DNA of 47,807 nt. Origin: Streptococcus suis. Lineage in GTDB: Bacteria > Bacillota > Bacilli > Lactobacillales > Streptococcaceae. Below are positions 24,794 through 32,999 of the stretch, piece after piece (the stretch's first letter is position 1; each line of letters starts with the position of its first letter). Below the pieces are notes generated by a model, which worked only from the letters and a program-made list of their open reading frames with translations, made no database searches and was not told where the DNA came from. The stretch is taken from assembly GCF_019794555.1 (NCBI RefSeq), contig NZ_JAIMEP010000017.1:1-47807 (forward strand), given 5' to 3'. The position numbers and the translations under genes were made by a program.

Positions 24794-25702
24794 ATGGCGG
24801 AAAAGAGATTGGGAACACTGATTACAGTAATAGCAGGTATAGCCTGGGGCTTGTCTGGAGTGAGTGGACAGTACTTGATGTCTCGTGGTGTTTCAGTGGA
24901 TATGATTACCTCCTTGCGTTTGTTAGTATCGGGATTCTTTCTCGTTGGCCTGGCTTATGCTACAGCGAAAGAACAGCTGTTGGCAGTTTTGAACGATAAA
25001 AATGCTTTGCTAGGAATTTTTATCTTTGCCATGCTTGGCTTAGTTCTTAATCAGACAGCCTATTTACAAGCCATCTATCATACCAATGCGGGAACGGCTA
25101 CGGTTTTACAATACCTTTGCCCTATCTTAGTCTTAGCTTATACCTGTTTGAAAAATAGGGAAAAACCATCAGGGATTGAGTTGATTTCAATTATCTTAGC
25201 TGTAGCAGGAACATTTTTGATTGCGACTCATGGCAAATTAGATGAATTGTCAGTGGCTCCAATCGGTTTGTTCTGGGGAATCTTCTCAGCCTTTACTTAT
25301 GCGCTATATATTATTTTGCCAGGTAAATTGATTCGTCAATACGGCAGTATAACGGTTATTGGCCTAGGGTTGTTGATGGGTGGTATAGTAGTAACACTTG
25401 GAGTACAAACGTGGAAACAGAGTCTACCTTTGGATATTGGAACTGCATTTGGTTTGCTAGGGATTGTTGGTGTGGGAACTATTTTCGCCTATACAGCCTT
25501 TTTGAAGGGGGTCAGTTTAGTTGGTCCGGTAAACGGGAGTCTATTGGCTTCGATTGAGCCGATTGCATCAGTTTTTTTTGCGGTATGGTTGGTCAATGAA
25601 CAATTTTATACTATTGACTTTGTTGGGATGTTGTTGATTTTACTCGCAGTTCTTTTGATTTCCTTGAAAGATTTAATGATAAGTAGAAAGAGTATTGGTT
25701 AA
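24794..25702 (+). CDS. EamA/DMT-superfamily permease
   Basis: A 302-aa integral membrane protein with ten predicted helices arranged as two EamA repeats, each near 140 residues. Conserved features are GIAWGLSGVSGQYL at the start, the LNQTAYLQAIYHTNAGTATV segment in the first repeat and FAYTAFLKGVSLVGPVNGSL in the second. Members export or import small metabolites; the substrate cannot be told. The second of two adjacent ATGs (24794) is chosen because it sits 5 bases after AAGGAG. Confidence 0.88.
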   Translation: MAEKRLGTLITVIAGIAWGLSGVSGQYLMSRGVSVDMITSLRLLVSGFFLVGLAYATAKEQLLAVLNDKNALLGIFIFAMLGLVLNQTAYLQAIYHTNAGTATVLQYLCPILVLAYTCLKNREKPSGIELISIILAVAGTFLIATHGKLDELSVAPIGLFWGIFSAFTYALYIILPGKLIRQYGSITVIGLGLLMGGIVVTLGVQTWKQSLPLDIGTAFGLLGIVGVGTIFAYTAFLKGVSLVGPVNGSLLASIEPIASVFFAVWLVNEQFYTIDFVGMLLILLAVLLISLKDLMISRKSIG

Positions 25703-25716
25703 TATACTCTTTTTTG
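25687..25716 (+). terminator. Terminator overlapping the end of the EamA gene
   Basis: AAAGAGTAT (25687-25695) pairs with ATACTCTTT (25704-25712), with the stop codon in the loop, then T residues. Confidence 0.75.
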
Positions 25717-25723
25717 TTATACT
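25715..25723 (+). promoter_or_regulatory. Extended -10 promoter of cutC
   Basis: TGTTATACT directly follows the terminator T run and lies 28 bases before the cutC ATG. Confidence 0.6.
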
Positions 25724-25751
25724 AAAGGAAAAAGACTTGAAAGGAATAAAG

Positions 25752-26381
25752 ATGATTAAAGAATTTTGTTCCGAAAATCATGTAGCTGTGGTGAAAGCTC
25801 TTTCTCTGGGTGCTCAAAGAGTTGAACTGTGTGATAATTTAGCGGTTGGAGGAACGACCCCTAGTTATGCAGTGATCAAACATGTTTGTCAACTAGCTCA
25901 TGAACAGAACGCCACAGTCATGACCATGATTCGTCCACGTGGAGGGAATTTTTGTTATGACCAAACTGAAATTGAGATGATGGTTGAGGATTGCAGAATC
26001 GCCATAGAGCTTGGGTCAGATGGTTTGGTATATGGTGTTTTAACTGAGGAAAATTGGTTGGATGAGGTAGCTTTAGAACAATTGCTGGCTGTTTCAACAG
26101 GTCACCAAGTTGTCTTTCATATGGCATTTGATCAGATTCCTCGTAGTCGTCAATTTGAAGCAATTGACTGGTTGGCAAGTCACGGAGTAACACGGATTTT
26201 GACGCGTGGAAGTCTGACAGGTTCAGCATTGCAGAATATCGAGTGGTTACGAGACATTCAAGCCTATGCGGATGGAAAAATTGAAGTTCTTGTTGGCGGT
26301 GGATTAACCATAGAGAATGTTCCAACTTTATTAGAAGCATTACCAATCAATCAAATACATGGAACGAGATTATTTTGGTAA
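25752..26381 (+). CDS. cutC: CutC family protein
   Basis: A 209-aa TIM-barrel protein of the CutC family, named for copper tolerance in E. coli, although a direct copper role is disputed. Signature parts are FCSENHVAVVKALSLGAQRVELCDNLAVGG at the N terminus (split here only for length), MIRPRGGNFCYD, and FHMAFDQIPRSRQ. The ATG at 25752 with AAGGAA upstream is preferred to a GTG at 25695 that would overlap the EamA gene and its terminator. It is slightly shorter than the 248-aa E. coli protein, as is usual in streptococci. Confidence 0.88.
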   Translation: MIKEFCSENHVAVVKALSLGAQRVELCDNLAVGGTTPSYAVIKHVCQLAHEQNATVMTMIRPRGGNFCYDQTEIEMMVEDCRIAIELGSDGLVYGVLTEENWLDEVALEQLLAVSTGHQVVFHMAFDQIPRSRQFEAIDWLASHGVTRILTRGSLTGSALQNIEWLRDIQAYADGKIEVLVGGGLTIENVPTLLEALPINQIHGTRLFW

Positions 26382-26444
26382 GGTGCATTGAACCTAATAA
26401 AAATTACAGGATAATAATCGTGAGTCTTTTAGAAGTATTTTTAA

Positions 26445-26477
26445 GTTAAGGTTTGTTTAAGCATTGGGAGATACAAT
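26445..26477 (+). promoter_or_regulatory. CiaR-type promoter: direct repeat plus -10
   Basis: GTTAAG-GTTTG-TTTAAG (26445-26461) fits the CiaR direct-repeat consensus NTTAAG-N5-WTTAAG at every fixed position. TACAAT (26472-26477) follows after exactly 10 bases, the spacing of CiaR-activated promoters, in which the repeat replaces the -35. Confidence 0.8.
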
Positions 26478-26483
26478 ATATTT

Positions 26484-26540
26484 ATTCTTTTTCATATAAT
26501 CTCCACGAAAGCAGTCGACACAGTCGGCTGTTTTCATTTT
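26484..26540 (+). ncRNA. Candidate cia-dependent small RNA (csRNA)
   Basis: The predicted transcript starts about 7 bases after the -10. It contains the pyrimidine-rich, probably unpaired ATAATCTCCACG segment, which could pair with Shine-Dalgarno sequences, and ends in a hairpin CAG-T-CGAC / GTCG-G-CTG (26512-26530) with a TTTTCATTTTT tail. This is the general design of streptococcal csRNAs: CiaR box, short RNA with anti-Shine-Dalgarno bases, terminator. The length is about 57 bases, at the short end. Start and end are estimates. Confidence 0.7.
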
Positions 26541-26693
26541 TGGTTGTTAAAGTTCTTTACACAGCCTAGAAACTGCTACGGGAGAACTTCGATAACTTTT
26601 TTACGAGATTCAAGTTAACATATCTGATATCGATAGCGCTTGACAATAGTTTTTTTATGTGAAATAAGCAGGTAGATTTCCGAGTTGAAAATG

Positions 26694-26722
26694 TTTACAA
26701 AAAAAAGCAAACTTGCTAGAAT
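26694..26722 (+). promoter_or_regulatory. Promoter of the unknown gene at 26750
   Basis: TTTACA (26694-26699), 17 bases, TAGAAT (26717-26722) with TGC before it. Confidence 0.75.
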
Positions 26723-26749
26723 AGCAATATAAAGTAGCAGGAGGATATC

Positions 26750-27433
26750 ATGGGAACAGCTAGACTTCATGAAATATTGGACAAGATAGTATTGCCAGAA
26801 GGGTATTATGAAAAACTTTTAGAATATGCCAAAGAGGGAAAATCCGGTTTCGATGCTGAATTGGAAAGACTTGGTGAACAAGGATTACTGCTTAATATTT
26901 ATCAAGGAAATGAAGAAGATCGAAATATTATCTTGCCAAATATTGAAAATGTAGAAAAGGAAATTAGAGAAGAATTGGCTCAATATGCTGCGTCTCTCTT
27001 GAATCCCCTACGTAAAGAATTAGGAACTGTGGCTGTTGAGGTGAGTGATTTAGCATTGGATTATGCCGTTCGCTTAGCTCAATCATTGAATAGTACCCTG
27101 CGCTATCATAATTATGACAGTCTAATTGCAATTGCAAAAACGACAGGTGTGGAGCCGAAAGGGAAAGATTGTCAGTCATTTTCGGAATACCGAGAACAAT
27201 ACAGTCTCTATGATGCAAAAAAATTAATCTATCGTGCTCTGATATGGCGATTGTTTGATGATAGTCATGCGGATTACGGACATGCATTGACCATTTTAGG
27301 GTTAGATGAGGATGAGTCAGGGATAGAGCAGATTGGTTTTGCTTTTTCAAAATTTACTCTTGACATTGACTGGTTACTGACCCATATGATTTTTATTCCG
27401 AAGGATTGGATTTTGGAAAAAGGTCAGATTTAA
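26750..27433 (+). CDS. Hypothetical protein, mostly helical
   Basis: A 227-aa soluble protein, with no signal peptide or membrane helix visible. GCAGGAGG precedes the ATG. It is acidic and helical, with segments such as EVSDLALDYAVRLAQSLNST and a Trp-containing end IFIPKDWILEK. I do not recognise the family. It stands alone between its own promoter and a terminator at 27465. Position beside the small-RNA unit may be accidental. Confidence 0.75.
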   Translation: MGTARLHEILDKIVLPEGYYEKLLEYAKEGKSGFDAELERLGEQGLLLNIYQGNEEDRNIILPNIENVEKEIREELAQYAASLLNPLRKELGTVAVEVSDLALDYAVRLAQSLNSTLRYHNYDSLIAIAKTTGVEPKGKDCQSFSEYREQYSLYDAKKLIYRALIWRLFDDSHADYGHALTILGLDEDESGIEQIGFAFSKFTLDIDWLLTHMIFIPKDWILEKGQI

Positions 27434-27464
27434 TTGAGATACCAAGATGATTCCATTCAGAGAG

Positions 27465-27488
27465 CACTCGGTTTATCCGAGTGTTTTC
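27465..27488 (+). terminator. Terminator of the unknown gene
   Basis: CACTCGG (27465-27471), loop TTTAT, CCGAGTG (27477-27483), then TTTTC. Confidence 0.8.
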
Positions 27489-27518
27489 TATTATCGGTTC
27501 GCATTTTTCTTAAAAAAA

Positions 27519-27527
27519 TGGTATAAT
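27519..27527 (+). promoter_or_regulatory. Extended -10 promoter of the yqeG operon
   Basis: TGGTATAAT, 28 bases before the GTG start of yqeG. The -35 region is weak. Confidence 0.7.
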
Positions 27528-27555
27528 TATCTGATAAAAACCTTTGGAGACGATA

Positions 27556-28083
27556 GTGAGTTTAGAGAATTATATGCCAGATTTTGCCTTGGAAAAGGCT
27601 TATGATGTGACAGTTGATAGCTTGAAAAAACATGGGATTAAGGTTGTGTTTGTTGACTTGGATAATACTTTAATTGCCTGGAATAATCCTGATGGAACGC
27701 CAGAAATGCGTCAATGGTTACATGACTTACGTGATGCGGGAGTTCCTGTAGTAGTTGTTTCCAACAATAAATATGAGCGTGTCAAACGGGCAGTTGAAAA
27801 ATTTGGGATTGAATTTGAAGCCTTCGCTCTCAAACCGTTCACATTTGGGATTAACCGTGCACTGAAACGCTTTAATGTCCAGCCACATGAAGTGGTCATG
27901 ATTGGCGATCAGCTGATGACAGACATTCGTGCGGCTAAGCGAGCTGGACTTAAGTCGGTCTTAGTCAAGCCCTTGATTCGGACAGATTCTATTAATACAC
28001 AGATCAACCGTTGGCGCGAACGACGGACAATGAAAAAAATCATCGCTACTTACGGAGCGATAGACTATAAGAGGGAGATGTAA
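27556..28083 (+). CDS. yqeG: YqeG-family HAD-IIIA phosphatase
   Basis: A 175-aa HAD-superfamily protein always found next to yqeH. Motif I is FVDLDNTLIAW, motif II SNN in VVVVSNNKYERV, the lysine lies in ALKPF, and motif IV is MIGDQLMTDI. The biological substrate is not known. GTG 27556 is taken as start because TTGGAG lies 7 bases upstream; a TTG at 27544 overlaps that site. It abuts yqeH without any gap and opens a conserved ribosome-assembly and NAD operon. Confidence 0.9.
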   Translation: MSLENYMPDFALEKAYDVTVDSLKKHGIKVVFVDLDNTLIAWNNPDGTPEMRQWLHDLRDAGVPVVVVSNNKYERVKRAVEKFGIEFEAFALKPFTFGINRALKRFNVQPHEVVMIGDQLMTDIRAAKRAGLKSVLVKPLIRTDSINTQINRWRERRTMKKIIATYGAIDYKREM

Positions 28084-29190
28084 GTGGAAGAATTATTTTG
28101 TATTGGTTGTGGTGCTCAAATTCAGACGACAGATAAAGATGTTGCAGGATTTACTCCTCAATCAGCCCTAGAAAAAGGTTTAGAAACTGGTCAATTATAC
28201 TGCCAACGTTGTTTCCGTTTGCGTCATTACAATGAAATCTCTGATGTCAATATTTCCGATGATGATTTCTTGAAACTTCTCCATAGTGTGGGAGAAAGTG
28301 ATGCCTTGGTGGTCAATGTCATTGATATTTTTGATTTTAATGGTTCAATCATTCCTGGTTTGCCTCGCTTTATTTCAGGAAATGATGTGCTTTTGGTCGG
28401 CAACAAGCAGGATATTTTACCCAAGTCTGTAAAGACAGGCAAGGTCACCCAGTGGTTGACCGAACGGGCGCATGAAATCGGCATGCGACCAGTCGATGTG
28501 GTTCTGACTTCTGCCCAAAACAAGCAGGCTATCAAGGATTTGATTGAAAAGATAGAACAATACCGCAAAGGTCGGGATGTCTATGTAGTCGGCGTGACCA
28601 ATGTCGGCAAATCAACCTTGATCAATGCTATTATCCAAGAAATCACAGGGGACAAGGATGTTATCACAACTTCACGATTCCCAGGGACAACTTTAGATAA
28701 GATTGAGATTCCTCTGGATGATGGTTCTTTCATTTACGATACGCCAGGGATTATTCACCGTCATCAGATGGCACATTACCTGACGGCTAAAAATCTCAAA
28801 TATATCAGCCCTCGGAAGGAAATCAAGCCAAAGACCTACCAGCTCAATCCAGAACAAACCTTGTTCTTGGCAGGTCTTGGACGATTTGACTTTGTGTCTG
28901 GCGAACGCCAAGGTTTCACAGCGTTTTTTGACAATGAACTTCAACTCCATCGGACCAAGTTACAAGGTGCTAGTGATTTTTACCAGAAACATGCGGGGAC
29001 TTTGTTAGTTCCGCCAACCAGTAAGGAACTAAAAGAGTTTCCAGAGTTGGTCCGCCATGAATTTACCATTAATGAAAAGATGGATGTGGTCTTCTCAGGT
29101 CTTGGCTGGATTCGCGTCAATGAAAAAGCCCAGATTGCTGCTTGGGCTCCTAAGGGTGTTGATGTTGTCATCCGCAAGGCCATTATTTAA
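28084..29190 (+). CDS. yqeH: Ribosome-assembly GTPase YqeH
   Basis: A circularly permuted GTPase needed for 30S subunit maturation. The 368-aa protein has an N-terminal zinc finger (CIGCG at 6-9 with YCQRCF at 41-44). The G motifs come in permuted order: NKQD (G4), SAQNK (G5), then the P loop GVTNVGKSTLI (G1), SRFPGTT (G2) and DTPG (G3). A C-terminal domain follows. The start is GTG 28084, directly after the yqeG stop, with GAGGGAG upstream. Confidence 0.96.
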   Translation: MEELFCIGCGAQIQTTDKDVAGFTPQSALEKGLETGQLYCQRCFRLRHYNEISDVNISDDDFLKLLHSVGESDALVVNVIDIFDFNGSIIPGLPRFISGNDVLLVGNKQDILPKSVKTGKVTQWLTERAHEIGMRPVDVVLTSAQNKQAIKDLIEKIEQYRKGRDVYVVGVTNVGKSTLINAIIQEITGDKDVITTSRFPGTTLDKIEIPLDDGSFIYDTPGIIHRHQMAHYLTAKNLKYISPRKEIKPKTYQLNPEQTLFLAGLGRFDFVSGERQGFTAFFDNELQLHRTKLQGASDFYQKHAGTLLVPPTSKELKEFPELVRHEFTINEKMDVVFSGLGWIRVNEKAQIAAWAPKGVDVVIRKAII

Positions 29191-29213
29191 TGAAGTCTAA
29201 AATGGAGTCACTT

Positions 29214-29603
29214 ATGAAAAAAGTAGTTGGTATGCTGGCCATTGTCGGTTTGTGTGTTCTAGCCTATTGGTTTTGGCCAGGGGAAGAACCAAATCTTCCA
29301 AAACCTAGTGAGGTCCGGGAAATTCGTTTGGTCCAAGGTCAAGAAGTAGTCCAAATCGACCAGTCAGAAGAGATAGCGGTCTTTTTGGCAGAACTAGGAA
29401 ATGCAAAAAAGACCCATCAAGATAGTGTTCACGACGCACCGTTGGTTTCACCCCATGTGCGGATTGCTTTTGTCATGGCAGAAGGTGAAACCACAGCATT
29501 TGCCTATGAGGGAATACTTAACAGCTATCTGGAGTTTCCCTACACTGGTATCTACAAGCTGGAAGAGTCTCCTCAAGTGATTCAGAAAATGCTAGCAGAC
29601 TAG
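29214..29603 (+). CDS. Hypothetical membrane-anchored protein
   Basis: A 129-aa protein with one N-terminal hydrophobic segment (MKKVVGMLAIVGLCVLAYWF) followed by a basic-acidic extracellular-type domain of about 100 residues. There is no lipobox, since the Cys is inside the helix. The ATG at 29214 has TGGAG 6 bases upstream; an ATG at 29190 that overlaps the yqeH stop would add 8 residues. It lies inside the yqeH-yhbY operon. It may belong to a streptococcal DUF family. The function is unknown. Confidence 0.7.
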   Translation: MKKVVGMLAIVGLCVLAYWFWPGEEPNLPKPSEVREIRLVQGQEVVQIDQSEEIAVFLAELGNAKKTHQDSVHDAPLVSPHVRIAFVMAEGETTAFAYEGILNSYLEFPYTGIYKLEESPQVIQKMLAD

Positions 29604-29635
29604 GTCTGCTTAGTTTAGTAAAGAAAAGAGAAATT

Positions 29636-29947
29636 ATGTCATTAACTTCAAAACAACGTGCCTATTTGAACAGTCAGGCACACAGTCTCAAACCAATTAT
29701 TCAGATTGGGAAAAATGGTCTCAATGACCAGATTAAAACCAGTGTTCGTCAAGCGCTTGATGCACGTGAGTTGATAAAGGTTACCTTATTACAAAATACA
29801 GACGAAAATATTCACGAGGTCGCAGAGATACTGGAAGATGAAATTGGGGTCGATACAGTTCAAAAAATTGGTCGTATCTTGATTTTATTTAAACAATCTA
29901 GCAAGAAAGAGAACAGAAAAATTTCTAAAAAGGTTAAAGAAATCTAA
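29636..29947 (+). CDS. yhbY: YhbY-family CRM-domain RNA-binding protein
   Basis: A 103-aa single CRM (KH-like) domain that associates with pre-50S ribosomal particles. The start MSLTSKQRAYLNSQAHSLKP and the GKNG loop (GxxG RNA-binding motif) in QIGKNGLND are diagnostic. AAGAGAA serves as ribosome binding site. It sits between yqeH and nadD as in most Firmicutes. Confidence 0.95.
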   Translation: MSLTSKQRAYLNSQAHSLKPIIQIGKNGLNDQIKTSVRQALDARELIKVTLLQNTDENIHEVAEILEDEIGVDTVQKIGRILILFKQSSKKENRKISKKVKEI

Positions 29948-29959
29948 GAAGGAGAGCCT

Positions 29960-30592
29960 ATGGCTATTGAACTCTTAACACCCTTTACCAAGGTTGAATT
30001 AGAGGTTGAAAAGAAAGAAACCAATCGCAAACAAGTTGGAATTCTAGGCGGGAATTTCAACCCTGTCCACAATGCTCATTTGATTGTAGCTGATCAGGTG
30101 CGCCAGCAATTGCAACTGGATGAAGTGTTGCTGATGCCTGAATTTATTCCACCACATGTAGATAAAAAAGAAACAATTGATGAGTATCATCGCTATTCCA
30201 TGCTCAAGATGGCTATTGCAGGCATTGAGGGGTTGGGTATAGAAACTATTGAATTGGAGCGCCGGGGTGTCAGCTATACTTATGACACTATGAAATTGTT
30301 GAAGGAAAAAAATCCAGACACAGATTATTATTTTATCATTGGTGCGGATATGGTGGATTATCTTCCAAAATGGCATAAGATTGATGAACTCGTTACTATG
30401 GTTCAGTTTGTTGGCGTACAACGTCCACGTTATAAAGCTGGGACTTCCTACCCGGTTATCTGGGTAGATGTGCCGCTCATGGATATTTCTTCTAGCATGG
30501 TGCGTGATTTTATTAAACAAGGTCGAGTACCAAACTTTATGGTCCCACACGAGGTGTTAGATTATATTGAGGAGAAGGGGCTTTATCAATGA
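29960..30592 (+). CDS. nadD: Nicotinate-nucleotide adenylyltransferase
   Basis: It joins nicotinate mononucleotide with ATP to give deamido-NAD, an essential NAD step. It is a 210-aa nucleotidyltransferase with GILGGNFNPVHNAHL (the HxGH-type motif with Ala, HNAH), FIIGADMVDYLPKW and the ISSSMVRDFI motif. An AAGGAG site precedes the ATG. The stop overlaps the yqeK start by 4 bases. Together with PncA (8516) it covers part of NAD salvage. Confidence 0.96.
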   Translation: MAIELLTPFTKVELEVEKKETNRKQVGILGGNFNPVHNAHLIVADQVRQQLQLDEVLLMPEFIPPHVDKKETIDEYHRYSMLKMAIAGIEGLGIETIELERRGVSYTYDTMKLLKEKNPDTDYYFIIGADMVDYLPKWHKIDELVTMVQFVGVQRPRYKAGTSYPVIWVDVPLMDISSSMVRDFIKQGRVPNFMVPHEVLDYIEEKGLYQ

Positions 30593-31176
30593 TCAATTCA
30601 GATTTAGACTTCAATCGTGAAGCCTTGTTAGAAAAAATAAGTGCCGCTATGAAACCGAAACGATTTCAACATGTTTTGGGTGTGGAAGAGGCGGCTCTTG
30701 AATTGGCTGACCAATATGGCTGTAACCTGAAAAAAGCCAGTCTGGCAGCACTTTTGCATGACTATGCTAAGGAAGTGGAAGACCAAGTTTTTCATGAGCT
30801 GATTGCTAAGTATGAATTGGATAAGGACTTGCTCAACTGGGATAATAATATCTGGCACGGTGTAGTAGGGGCCTATAAAATCGCAGAAGATTTTGGTTTG
30901 GAAGATGAGGAGATTTTTCAAGCCATTCAACGGCATACAGTTGGTGCGCGAGAAATGACCTTGCTGGATAAGGTGCTCTATGTAGCGGACTACATCGAAC
31001 CCAATCGGAATTTTCCTGGGGTGGACGAGGCACGACGGATTGCAAAAGAGTCTTTGGATAAGGCAGTAGCCTTTGAAACTGCCCAAACTATTTCTTACTT
31101 GGCGAAGAGGGGTATTCCCATTTATCCACAGACCTTGGAAACGTATAATGCTTATGTCGGAGAGTTAAGAAGGTAA
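30589..31176 (+). CDS. yqeK: YqeK-type HD-domain phosphohydrolase (Ap4A hydrolase)
   Basis: A 195-aa HD-domain protein. Metal ligands are visible in RFQHVLGVEE, LLHDYAKE (HD pair), IWHGVVGAY and IQRHTVG. The family splits diadenosine tetraphosphate symmetrically to two ADP, counteracting Ap4A build-up under stress. ATGA overlap with nadD shows translational coupling. Confidence 0.93.
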   Translation: MINSDLDFNREALLEKISAAMKPKRFQHVLGVEEAALELADQYGCNLKKASLAALLHDYAKEVEDQVFHELIAKYELDKDLLNWDNNIWHGVVGAYKIAEDFGLEDEEIFQAIQRHTVGAREMTLLDKVLYVADYIEPNRNFPGVDEARRIAKESLDKAVAFETAQTISYLAKRGIPIYPQTLETYNAYVGELRR

Positions 31177-31177
31177 G

Positions 31178-31687
31178 ATGAAGTCAGCACTATTAGTCAT
31201 TGATATTCAGAATTTGGTAGTGGAGGGTAAGCCATTTGCTATTGAAGAAAGGCTCCAGCTTTGGCAAGATAGTCTTGCACTGGTTCGACAATCAGGGATT
31301 GAGGTTATCTATATTCGCCATCACGATCAAGAATTGGTCAAAGATACGCCTGATTGGGAAATTCATCCTTTGGTTGCACCCTTAGAAAATGAAATGATTT
31401 TCGATAAAACTTTCAATAGTGCTTTCAAAGAGACGGGGCTTCATTCTTACTTGCAAAAACAAAAGATAAACAAGCTCATCATTATGGGGATGGCAACCAA
31501 TTTTTGTGTTGATACGACGGTCAAGGTTGCCTTTGAGTACGGCTATCAACTCGCAATTATAAAGGATGGAACAACGACAGGTTATACAGGAAAAATGGAT
31601 GCCAAAGACTTGATTGACCACTACCAAAACATCTGGTCATGGAATTTTGCCCAGGTAGATACATTAGAAAATATTTTAAGAGGATAA
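31178..31687 (+). CDS. Isochorismatase-family cysteine hydrolase
   Basis: A 169-aa protein with the same fold as PncA but a different branch. The Asp is in [13 protein letters not shown], a Lys in FDKTFNSAF, and the nucleophile Cys in [18 protein letters not shown]. It lacks the nicotinamidase metal motif seen in PncA, so the substrate is open. It starts one base after yqeK and ends one base before rsfS, an operon placement that is common in streptococci. Confidence 0.88.
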   Translation: MKSALLVIDIQNLVVEGKPFAIEERLQLWQDSLALVRQSGIEVIYIRHHDQELVKDTPDWEIHPLVAPLENEMIFDKTFNSAFKETGLHSYLQKQKINKLIIMGMATNFCVDTTVKVAFEYGYQLAIIKDGTTTGYTGKMDAKDLIDHYQNIWSWNFAQVDTLENILRG

Positions 31688-31688
31688 A

Positions 31689-32048
31689 ATGAAAGAACTA
31701 GATTTAGTAAAAGTTGTAGTCCAGGCTGCTGATGACAAGCGAGCTGAAGACCTTGTTGTGGTTGATGTTCAGGGTGTGACTAGCTTGACAGATTATTTTG
31801 TAATTGTCAGTTCAATGAATAGTCGCCAGTTGGATGCTATTGCGGAAAATATCCGTGAAAAGGTTGCAGAAGCCGGTATTAAAGGTGGCCGTGTCGAAGG
31901 TGATAGCACTGGTGGCTGGGTCCTTTTGGATCTCGGTAGTGTTGTGGTGCATATTTTTTCTGAAGAAATGCGAGACCTCTACAATCTTGAAAAATTATGG
32001 CACGAAGGTAGCTTCTTGGAAGTCGCAGACTTTTTAGACGAGGAATAA
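31689..32048 (+). CDS. rsfS: Ribosome silencing factor RsfS
   Basis: A 119-aa protein that binds uL14 and blocks joining of the ribosomal subunits in starvation. The conserved core [37 protein letters not shown] and YNLEKLW is present. It closes the yqeG operon; a 204-bp structured gap follows. Confidence 0.96.
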   Translation: MKELDLVKVVVQAADDKRAEDLVVVDVQGVTSLTDYFVIVSSMNSRQLDAIAENIREKVAEAGIKGGRVEGDSTGGWVLLDLGSVVVHIFSEEMRDLYNLEKLWHEGSFLEVADFLDEE

Positions 32049-32059
32049 GGAAACAGTTT

Positions 32060-32240
32060 GGTGGATACGAAAAGTCCTGTGGGCTATTCGTACCTGACCT
32101 AAAATAAAGTAAGGAAGCGTTTCAGCTGGTCACCCTGAAACTCGAAAGTGACCATAGAGAGTTTAAGTTTGTTTGAGTAGAAGTAATGGACTTCTTGAAA
32201 ACTGAGTAAGTTAATGAAGCAGTCGATTGGCTGCTTTTTA
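32060..32240 (+). promoter_or_regulatory. Structured leader with predicted pseudoknot and terminator
   Basis: Four elements in order. A 12-bp hairpin with one mismatch: 32066-32077 with 32081-32092. An H-type pseudoknot: GTTTCAG (32119-32125) with CTGAAAC (32135-32141), interleaved with GGTCAC (32128-32133) pairing GTGACC (32148-32153). A segment GACTTCTT (32189-32196), able to pair with the terminator arm at 7 of 8 bases. A terminator hairpin at 32217-32236. It looks like a riboswitch-type or other cis-acting leader for the methyltransferase operon. I match it to no known class, and no clear promoter was found inside it. Confidence 0.55.
32217..32239 (+). terminator. Terminator hairpin just before the methyltransferase ribosome binding site
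   Basis: AAGCAGTC (32217-32224) pairs with GGCTGCTT (32229-32236) around GATT, followed by TTT. The methyltransferase start is only 14 bases further on, so it is an attenuator for that gene rather than a mere operon end. Confidence 0.75.
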
Positions 32241-32252
32241 TGAAAGGAAAAT

Positions 32253-32999
32253 ATGGCAACTTATGAAACATTTGCGGCGGTCTATGATGAAATCATGGAT
32301 AACAGCTTGTATGATGAATGGACAGATTTTAGCTTGCGGAACTTGCCACAAGATACCAAGACAATTTTAGAATTGGCCTGTGGGACAGGGATTCAGGCTG
32401 TACATTTTGCTCAAAAGGGTTATGAAGTGACTGGTCTGGACTTGTCCTATGAAATGTTGGAATTGGCCAAGAAGAAGGCAGAAGCAGCTGGGGTTATGCT
32501 GGAACTGGCTCAGGCAGATATGATGGCTCTGGAAGGTGTTGGAGATTTCGATGCGGTGACCTGTTATTCGGATAGTCTGTGCTATATGGCAGACCAAGAA
32601 GCCGTTTTGCGGGTCTTTGAAGGAGTTCACTCTGTGCTCAATCAAGGTGGTACTTTCCTTTTTGACGTTCACTCCATCTATCAAATGGAGGAAGTCTTTG
32701 CAGGCTATAGCTACCATGAAAACTACGAGGATTTTGCCTTTGTCTGGGATACCTATGAAGGTGAGCATGAGCATTCCATTGTTCATGAATTGACTTTCTT
32801 TGTCAAAGATGAGGACAGTCAAGAGGAGCGGTTTATTCGTCGGGATGAAGTTCATGACGAGCGGACCTATCCGATTGAAACCTATATGGAATTATTGAAA
32901 GAAGCTGGCTTTGCCTCTGTGGAAGTCTTTGCGGACTTTGAAAATCAAGCTCCGACAGAAACTAGCCAGCGGTGGTTTTTCAAGGCGGTCAAAGCATGA
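32253..32999 (+). CDS. Class I SAM-dependent methyltransferase
   Basis: A 248-aa Rossmann-fold methyltransferase. Motif I is ILELACGTG near residue 39, the acidic ribose-binding residue lies in [11 protein letters not shown], and a motif IV-like [14 protein letters not shown] follows. The substrate is unknown. The stop overlaps the tmcAL start by 4 bases, a pairing often kept in streptococci, which hints at an RNA substrate but does not prove it. AAGGAAAA serves as ribosome binding site, right behind an attenuator-like hairpin. Confidence 0.88.
   Translation: MATYETFAAVYDEIMDNSLYDEWTDFSLRNLPQDTKTILELACGTGIQAVHFAQKGYEVTGLDLSYEMLELAKKKAEAAGVMLELAQADMMALEGVGDFDAVTCYSDSLCYMADQEAVLRVFEGVHSVLNQGGTFLFDVHSIYQMEEVFAGYSYHENYEDFAFVWDTYEGEHEHSIVHELTFFVKDEDSQEERFIRRDEVHDERTYPIETYMELLKEAGFASVEVFADFENQAPTETSQRWFFKAVKA

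Larger units (their letters stand above)
26382..26749 (+). other. Gene-free gap of 368 bp with a small-RNA unit and a promoter
   Basis: No credible protein gene lies here. The left half carries the CiaR box, -10, RNA and terminator described in the next entries. The right half (26541-26690) holds only scattered inverted repeats such as AGTTCT/AGAACT. The last part has the promoter for the gene at 26750. Confidence 0.7.

Noticed and set aside
32062..32103. 13-codon GTG frame (V-D-T-K-S-P...) in the structured leader
   Set aside because: It lies across the first hairpin with only a weak AAGGAAA far upstream; RNA structure explains the sequence better.
32162..32177. CiaR-like repeat TTTAAG-N4-TTTGAG
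   Set aside because: Spacing is 4 instead of 5, the second half has a mismatch, and no -10 follows at 10 bases, unlike the site at 26445.
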